Assembly (NCBI GenBank): GCA_001701165.1
Contig: DAAP01000013.1
Coordinates: 1 to 10,066, forward strand
Length of the DNA stretch: 10,066 nucleotides
From: Bacteroidales bacterium H4
GTDB taxonomy: Bacteria; Bacteroidota; Bacteroidia; Bacteroidales; Muribaculaceae
Direction of reading: 5' to 3'
A program made the position numbers and the translations under genes. This document shows, in pieces, positions 6,431-10,066 of this stretch; the stretch's first letter is position 1, and the number at the start of each line of letters is the position of its first letter. The notes under the pieces are model-generated. The model was not told the origin of the DNA. It did not search any database and worked only from the letters and a program-made list of their open reading frames with translations.

Positions 6431-7660
6431 ATGTCCATGAGACAGAAATACAATTGCGGACGCTGTGCCGCCGTGGCCCTGGCCTTGGCGACGGCTTTCG
6501 GCGTCATGGCCGCCGACGATATTAAGAACGACGAATTCAACCCCATCACCACCGGCGTGACCTCGCTGGGTATAGCCCCGGACGCACGCGGCGCATCCAT
6601 GGGTGACTTGGGTGTCGCTTCAGATCCGGACGTCAATTCGCAGTTTTGGAACCCGTCAAAATATGCTTTTGCCTACTCAAGCGCCGCCGTGAGCCTGAGC
6701 TACACGCCGTGGCTGCGCAAATTGGTCAACGATATCTTCCTGGCCAACCTGTCGGCATACTACAAAATCGGCTCGGGCGACAATCAGGCCATCAGTGCCT
6801 CGCTGCGCTATTTCTCGCTGGGCGAAGTCAATACAGCCGGGCCTTCCGGGGATGCCGGACAGAGCCTCAATCCCTACGAAATGTCCGTAGATGTCGGCTA
6901 TTCGCGCAAACTCTCCGAGAAATTCTCCATGGGCGTTGTTTTCCGCTACATCTACAGTGACCTGGGTTTCAGCGACAGTTATGCCGGCGATCAAACTTCG
7001 GGTGCCAGTGCTTTCTCGGCCGACATCTCGGGATACTACACCACCTATCCCATCATCGGACGCAGCGAATGTCAATGGTCCTGGGGTTGGAATATCTCGA
7101 ACATAGGCACCAAGGTGTCTTACGACAATGGCAATTATCCGGCGTTTCTTCCCACCAACCTGCGTCTGGGTACATCGTTCACCTTCCCGCTGGCCGATTA
7201 TCATAACTTGTCTATCAACCTCGATGCCAATAAGTTGCTTGTGCCGGCCAAGCCGCGCGAAAGCGATTACGATACTCAGACCACCGAGGGACAGCAGGCA
7301 TATCTTGATGCACTCGAAGACTGGGAGAATATGTCGCCAATCACCGGCATATTTAAGAGCTTCAGTGATGCACCGGGTGGATTTAAGGAGGAGTTACGCG
7401 AAATCACCTGGTCGCTGGGTGCCGAATACAGCTACAACCAGCAGTTCTTCCTGCGCGCAGGCTATTTCTACGAGAATAAGTTCAAGGGCAACCGCCAGTA
7501 CTTCGGCATAGGTGCCGGCTTCTCGCTCAACGTCGTGCGTCTGGATGCATCATATATGCTGGCCACGGCGCAGACTTCGCCTCTGGATCAGACACTGCGC
7601 TTCACCCTGACTTTCGATATGGACGGGCTGCGCGACCTCTTGGGCAAGCGCAAACGTTGA
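6431..7660 (+). CDS. porV: Type IX secretion system outer-membrane protein PorV (LptO)
   Basis: The product has 409 residues, close to the roughly 390 of known PorV proteins. PorV is a FadL-like outer-membrane beta-barrel. It collects cargo carrying the T9SS C-terminal signal from the translocon and passes it to the PorU sortase. A signal peptide is visible (hydrophobic AAVALALATAFGVMA, cleavage near residue 27-28). The family hallmark follows: ITTGVTSLGIAPDARGASMG, then DLGVASDPDVNSQFWNPSKYAF (about 37-78). The remainder is alternating barrel strands ending in LRFTLTFDMDGLRDLLGKRKR. The same frame stays open upstream to 5912, but that part overlaps the AlbA_2 gene and has no PorV similarity. 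The ATG at 6431 (or 6437) directly before the signal peptide is the start. The gene probably lies in a unit with ispF downstream. No porU or CTD-bearing cargo is in the window. Confidence 0.92.
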   Translation: MSMRQKYNCGRCAAVALALATAFGVMAADDIKNDEFNPITTGVTSLGIAPDARGASMGDLGVASDPDVNSQFWNPSKYAFAYSSAAVSLSYTPWLRKLVNDIFLANLSAYYKIGSGDNQAISASLRYFSLGEVNTAGPSGDAGQSLNPYEMSVDVGYSRKLSEKFSMGVVFRYIYSDLGFSDSYAGDQTSGASAFSADISGYYTTYPIIGRSECQWSWGWNISNIGTKVSYDNGNYPAFLPTNLRLGTSFTFPLADYHNLSINLDANKLLVPAKPRESDYDTQTTEGQQAYLDALEDWENMSPITGIFKSFSDAPGGFKEELREITWSLGAEYSYNQQFFLRAGYFYENKFKGNRQYFGIGAGFSLNVVRLDASYMLATAQTSPLDQTLRFTLTFDMDGLRDLLGKRKR

Positions 7661-7682
7661 CACCGGCTGTCGCCTTCGGCTT

Positions 7683-7715
7683 TGATGCCACTTGCATTCG
7701 AGGCAGGTGGCGTCA
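7683..7715 (+). terminator. Stem-loop between porV and ispF
   Basis: TGATGCCAC pairs with GTGGCGTCA (9 pairs, one of them G-U) around a 15-base loop. It starts 22 bases after the porV stop. No U-run follows, so it could be a partial terminator, a processing site or an mRNA-protecting hairpin rather than a classical intrinsic terminator. Confidence 0.4.
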
Positions 7716-7742
7716 TAGGGCGCAACCTGAGCGAAATGCCGC

Positions 7743-7781
7743 ATTCCGCATTTCATATTCCATATTCCATATTCCATATTC
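7743..7781. repeat. Heptamer microsatellite upstream of ispF
   Basis: CATATTC is repeated four times without error at 7754-7781. An imperfect ATTC-type unit at 7743 and an ATTT variant at 7750 continue in the same 7-base phase. The array ends 17 bases before the ispF start codon, so copy-number change would alter the ispF leader or any promoter spacing there. Confidence 0.92.
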
Positions 7782-7798
7782 CATAAACACTTGAAGAT

Positions 7799-8284
7799 AT
7801 GCAATATCCACGTATCGGCAACGGCTATGACGTGCACGCCCTCACCGAGGGACGCCGTTTGATTTTATGCGGTGTCACCATTGACCACGACCGCGGCCTG
7901 CTGGGGCACAGCGATGCCGATGTGGCCATACACGCCCTGTGCGATGCACTGCTTGGCGCAATGGCGCTGGGCGACATAGGACGTCATTTCCCGGATACGG
8001 ACGCGCGATATGCGGGCATAGACTCGCGCCGGCTACTGCGTCACGTGGTTGCGCTGATACGCGACCACGGATATATGCCTTATAATATGGATATTACCAT
8101 TATGGCACAAGCGCCTAAGATGGCGCCGCACATCACGGCCATGCGTGCCAATATGGCCGCCGACCTCGGTATAGATGTCGATATGGTGAGCGTAAAGGCC
8201 ACTACCACCGAGCGCTTGGGATTTGTAGGCCGCGAAGAGGGCATAGCAGCTCTGGCTACAGCCGTAGTCGTCCCGATTTCATAA
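7799..8284 (+). CDS. ispF: 2-C-methyl-D-erythritol 2,4-cyclodiphosphate synthase (IspF)
   Basis: The product has 161 residues, the normal length for IspF. IspF is a homotrimeric cytosolic metal enzyme that converts CDP-ME 2-phosphate to MEcPP with release of CMP in the MEP isoprenoid pathway. Metal-ligand motifs are present: GYDVHAL gives Asp11 and His13, and HSDADVAIHALCDALLGA contains the third ligand, His45. DIGRHFPDTD (59-68) and KATTTERLGFVGREEGIAAL near the C-terminus are further signatures. The start at 7799 gives MQYPRIGNGYDVH, as expected. No promoter of the TAnnTTTG type was found in the 138-base gap after porV, so it may be read from the porV transcript. The stop codon is embedded in the first of three downstream hairpins. 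Confidence 0.98.
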   Translation: MQYPRIGNGYDVHALTEGRRLILCGVTIDHDRGLLGHSDADVAIHALCDALLGAMALGDIGRHFPDTDARYAGIDSRRLLRHVVALIRDHGYMPYNMDITIMAQAPKMAPHITAMRANMAADLGIDVDMVSVKATTTERLGFVGREEGIAALATAVVVPIS

Positions 8285-8401
8285 CAGTCTCTGTTTCATA
8301 ACAGTCCCTGTTCCATAATCATACGGGGATTAGCGGAGCATCATATAGGTCGTTACTTTTGACTGTCTTATAACAGTTCCTGTTCCATAATCATACGGGG
8401 A
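8281..8401. repeat. Three-copy hairpin repeat between convergent genes
   Basis: ATAACAG-N3-CTGTT occurs at 8281-8295, 8298-8312 and 8370-8384. Each copy can form AACAG/CTGTT with a 3-base loop. The last two copies extend to 32-base direct repeats (8298-8329 and 8370-8401) that differ at one position and end in CATACGGGGA. An overlapping alternative pairing, ACTGT/ACAGT, is possible at 8362-8377. The first copy includes the ispF stop codon. The location between ispF and the convergent gene at 8423 suggests a bidirectional transcript-end region, but there is no U-run. Confidence 0.85.
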
Positions 8402-8422
8402 GGCTGCGTGCACACGCTGTCG

Positions 8423-9067
8423 CTATATGTCCGCGCACAAGCTGCCGAATCCGCCGAATAGCGGATCCGGGGCCTCGGCGCCGCCTACATGGTTCGCGCC
8501 TGCATCGGCGATATCCCCGGCATCGCATGTCTCCATACCGCTATTCATCGGCGTGTCCTCGTAACTAATCGTAACATGCGGCGCGGCAGGCACTTCGACG
8601 CGCTCCGTGTCATCGCCCGCGCCTGCATTGGCGGCAATATCGTCTGCCGATTTCTCATTGTCAGGCGTGGCGGCGTGGCTCAGCGAGGCATCCTCCTTGG
8701 TCAATACGGACGCGACACAAACCCCGGCGACACCCACGGCGGCGCTCACACCAATGGCACGGCCGAGCGACATACGCTGCCCGGCATCAGGCAGCAACGC
8801 CGCCGACGGAAAAACCTCCTGCGAAACATCCGCAGCCTCCTGATTGCCCGACGCCTGATTACCGGGCGCCTGATTGCCCGGTGTCGGCGTCGCATCCGGC
8901 GCCGGGACAATCACTTCCGTAGCCCGAGCCATTTCTTCTTCTGAAAGTCCGTTGCCGTTTTCTGAAAGTCTGTTGCCGTCTTCTGAAAGTCCGTTGCCGT
9001 CTTCGGTAAGTCTGTTGCCGTCTTCTGAAAGTTCATTATCAAAACGGTTGTCTGAATACATGCCCAT
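8423..9067 (-). CDS. Hypothetical single-pass membrane protein with N-terminal heptapeptide repeats
   Basis: The product has 214 residues and I do not recognise its family. Residues 12-45 are about five copies of a heptapeptide of the form [GR]-L-[ST]-E-[DN]-G-N, very hydrophilic. A second short repeat, PGNQ-APGNQ-ASGNQ, is at 63-76. One hydrophobic segment, LGRAIGVSAAVGVAGVCVASVLT (101-123), preceded by Arg98 and Arg103, is a likely membrane helix. The rest (124-214) is acidic and Ala/Gly/Asp-rich without clear secondary structure. With no signal peptide at the start, an N-in, C-out (periplasmic) topology is likely. Start codons at 9067 and 9061 are both possible. A good promoter (9215-9248) and a leader with two 20-base repeats lie upstream. 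Converges on ispF. Confidence 0.75.
   Translation of the reverse strand: MGMYSDNRFDNELSEDGNRLTEDGNGLSEDGNRLSENGNGLSEEEMARATEVIVPAPDATPTPGNQAPGNQASGNQEAADVSQEVFPSAALLPDAGQRMSLGRAIGVSAAVGVAGVCVASVLTKEDASLSHAATPDNEKSADDIAANAGAGDDTERVEVPAAPHVTISYEDTPMNSGMETCDAGDIADAGANHVGGAEAPDPLFGGFGSLCADI
8933..9034 (-). repeat. 21-base coding repeats in the membrane protein gene
   Basis: A unit of the form CTTCTGAAAGTCCGTTGCCGT (plus strand) recurs with period 21, with small changes (CCGTT/TCTGTT, TCTGAA/TCGGTA). It encodes the heptapeptide repeats at residues 12-45 of the 214-residue protein. Copy number could vary by slippage without breaking the frame. Confidence 0.88.
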
Positions 9068-9093
9068 TGTCTAACGATTAGTATTGGTTGATG

Positions 9094-9144
9094 AGCGGCC
9101 TATGGCCTGTAATGTTTAACGAATAGCGGCCTATGGCCTGTAAT
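9094..9144. repeat. Two perfect 20-base repeats in the leader of the membrane protein gene
   Basis: AGCGGCCTATGGCCTGTAAT occurs at 9094-9113 and 9125-9144. Each carries the palindrome GGCC-TAT-GGCC. A related 13-base pair, GTCTAACGATTAG (9069-9081) and GTTTAACGAATAG (9114-9126), interleaves with them, so the pattern repeats with spacings of 31 and 45 bases. It lies between the promoter and the start codon of the minus-strand gene. Confidence 0.9.
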
Positions 9145-9214
9145 AGATGTCAAGGCGTAAGGCGGGGAGGGGGAGAATGAGTAATAAGATGGTCGCCTTG
9201 ACGCTTCTGACGAC

Positions 9215-9248
9215 ACAAAGTTACGGGCCATCTCCCTTCGCCCCCAAA
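9215..9248 (-). promoter_or_regulatory. Bacteroidetes-type promoter of the 214-residue protein gene
   Basis: On the minus strand the -7 box TAACTTTGT (9215-9223) fits TAnnTTTG, with TTTG (9245-9248) 21 bases upstream. Transcription would begin near 9208, giving a leader of about 140 bases that contains the 20-base repeats. Confidence 0.7.
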
Positions 9249-9303
9249 CATTTCCCTCGATATTGTATGAAATATATCGTTTAATCCACAAAACCGATTT
9301 CGT

Positions 9304-9377
9304 ATTCGACATTCCAAATCCACATTATCAGGGCATTCGACATTCGACTTTATCGTGGCATTCGATATTCGAGATTC
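9304..9377. repeat. Interrupted ATTC heptad array
   Basis: ATTC occurs at 9304, 9311, 9335, 9342, 9360, 9367 and 9374. Within each of three groups the spacing is exactly 7 bases, usually ATTCGAnn. The groups are separated by non-repeat spacers. The 13-base ACTTTATCGTGGC recurs at 9347-9359 and 9379-9391. The region lies between the stop of the gene at 9393 and the promoter at 9215-9248. Together with the entries at 9094 and 9215, it accounts for the 325-base gap 9068-9392, in which no gene is seen. Confidence 0.85.
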
Positions 9378-9392
9378 CACTTTATCGTGGCT

Positions 9393-10066
9393 TTATCTCT
9401 GTGGCAGGACGAAGCCTTTCCATTGGTCGTTGACATTGAGGGTGGCGCGAGTGGCGCGGGCGGTGCCGGCGGCGCGTGCCGTATCGCTGCGGCGCAGGGT
9501 GCAAGCGTCCATCAGATCTTGGCGACGCGCCCAGTTGCGTACCGCTGCCTGCCAGTCGCGCATGGGAGACTTGCCGACGTGCCAGCCGTTGGAGCTGTAA
9601 TAATCGGTAAATGCTTCGGCGTCAAAGCCTTCCAAACCCTTGACAACGGCGTATTGGCGCACCTGCTCGACATCCGGAGCTACGAAAGCGCCGCGGCGAC
9701 CATCGGATGTGCTTACTGCCGATATTCTTGCAGCCGATTTGCTTGCCATGGGTGTACTCACCGCCGTGGGTGTACTTGCAGCCGGTTTGATTGCCATGGG
9801 TGTACTTGCAGCCGGTTTGATTGCCATGGGTGTACTTGCAGCCGGTTTGCTTGCCGCGGCGCCGGCCCCCTTTTTTTCCACAGTATTTGTACCGGGCGTA
9901 GCTGCATTTCGGCGCTTGATGCAACCGTCTGTCGCGAATGACTTGCATTCCGAACATGGTACTTCACAAAACGACTGCTCGGCCTGTGGCGCGAGCGCGG
10001 GCTGAGCCTTGGCGAAGCCGCTATTCTCTCTTATATTTTCTTTATTTATTTCTTTCTTTATTTCTT
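9393..10066 (-). CDS. 3' part of a gene for a protein with a Lin1244/DUF4373-associated C-terminal domain (5' end outside the window)
   Basis: From the TAA at 9393-9395 the minus-strand frame is open through 10066 with no stop. A GTG at 9881 is the last internal start, but upstream codons read as protein, so the true start probably lies beyond the edge. In order from the edge: a Lys/Glu/Asn-rich linker (EIKKEINKENIRENS); a cysteine cluster C-x3-C-x2-C-x7-C (codons 9968 to 9921), possibly a zinc site; an Ala/Pro/Ser/Thr linker with a 10-residue repeat KPAASTPMAI; then a helical domain (about 9530-9690) with FDAEAFTDYYSSNGWHVGKS and RDWQAAVRNWARR. As I recall, that domain is typical of the C-terminus of phage and mobile-element replication-associated proteins with an N-terminal Lin1244/Lin1753 (DUF4373) helical domain. 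A short tail ends NDQWKGFVLPQR. A DNA-replication or regulatory role is inferred from the family. Confidence 0.68.
   Translation of the reverse strand, partial: EIKKEINKENIRENSGFAKAQPALAPQAEQSFCEVPCSECKSFATDGCIKRRNAATPGTNTVEKKGAGAAASKPAASTPMAIKPAASTPMAIKPAASTPTAVSTPMASKSAARISAVSTSDGRRGAFVAPDVEQVRQYAVVKGLEGFDAEAFTDYYSSNGWHVGKSPMRDWQAAVRNWARRQDLMDACTLRRSDTARAAGTARATRATLNVNDQWKGFVLPQR
9781..9840 (-). repeat. Two perfect 30-base coding repeats
   Basis: The 30-base unit is identical at 9781-9810 and 9811-9840, with degenerate partial copies on both sides (about 9731-9780 and 9841-9859). It encodes KPAASTPMAI in the linker of the partial gene. Length change by whole units would keep the frame. Confidence 0.95.

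Noticed and set aside
8281..8401. CRISPR array
   Set aside because: There are only two or three short repeats with unequal spacing (17 and 72 bases between starts), and no cas genes.
9094..9144. CRISPR array or attachment site
   Set aside because: There are just two 20-base copies separated by 11 bases, and no integrase or cas gene nearby.
9881..9881. GTG at 9881 as the start of the last gene
   Set aside because: The frame upstream stays open to the edge and reads as a plausible charged linker plus cysteine cluster, as expected for this protein type.

Overview
The window looks like chromosomal DNA from an anaerobic gut Bacteroidales bacterium, perhaps Muribaculaceae-like. The evidence is a type IX secretion outer-membrane protein of the PorV family, Bacteroidetes-type promoters (TTTG, a 19-21 base gap, then TAnnTTTG) ahead of several genes, no obvious Shine-Dalgarno sequences, and lipid A and MEP-pathway genes typical of that order. 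The family-level placement is inference.

Left part (1-2705, minus strand). After about 440 gene-free bases comes a complete lpxB (lipid A disaccharide synthase, 445-1599) with its own promoter. Upstream of it is a gene for a 220-residue exported protein of unknown function (1782-2444). Upstream of that is a second, gutted copy of lpxB (2451-2618), which keeps its promoter, leader hairpin, first 25 codons and last ~28 codons. The internal deletion removed about 993 bases in frame, so a 55-codon ORF remains that ends six bases before the start of the exported-protein gene. The lpxB promoter was therefore duplicated and now appears to drive that gene.

Centre (2706-8284, plus strand). A divergent promoter and a leader of about 230 bases precede a 1083-residue protein. 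It has beta-rich, OB/S1-like modules, two helical stretches and a C-terminal Schlafen-type AlbA_2 domain. It is followed by porV (T9SS outer-membrane carrier) and ispF (MEP isoprenoid pathway). The two gaps between these genes hold an 18-base tandem duplication across a stop codon, a hairpin, and a heptamer microsatellite.

Right part (8285-10066, minus strand). A cluster of three AACAG-N3-CTGTT hairpins lies between ispF and the convergent gene for a 214-residue single-pass membrane protein. That protein has a heptapeptide-repeat N-terminus, a clear promoter and a repeat-bearing leader. At the edge lies the 3' part of a gene whose product ends in a helical domain common in phage and replication-associated Lin1244/DUF4373-type proteins. 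Its frame is open to the last base, so the gene is cut by the window.

The most notable points are the lpxB duplication with promoter capture, the large AlbA_2 protein, and in-phase ATTCnnn heptad arrays in two separate intergenic regions. No rRNA, tRNA, CRISPR array or complete mobile element was recognised.
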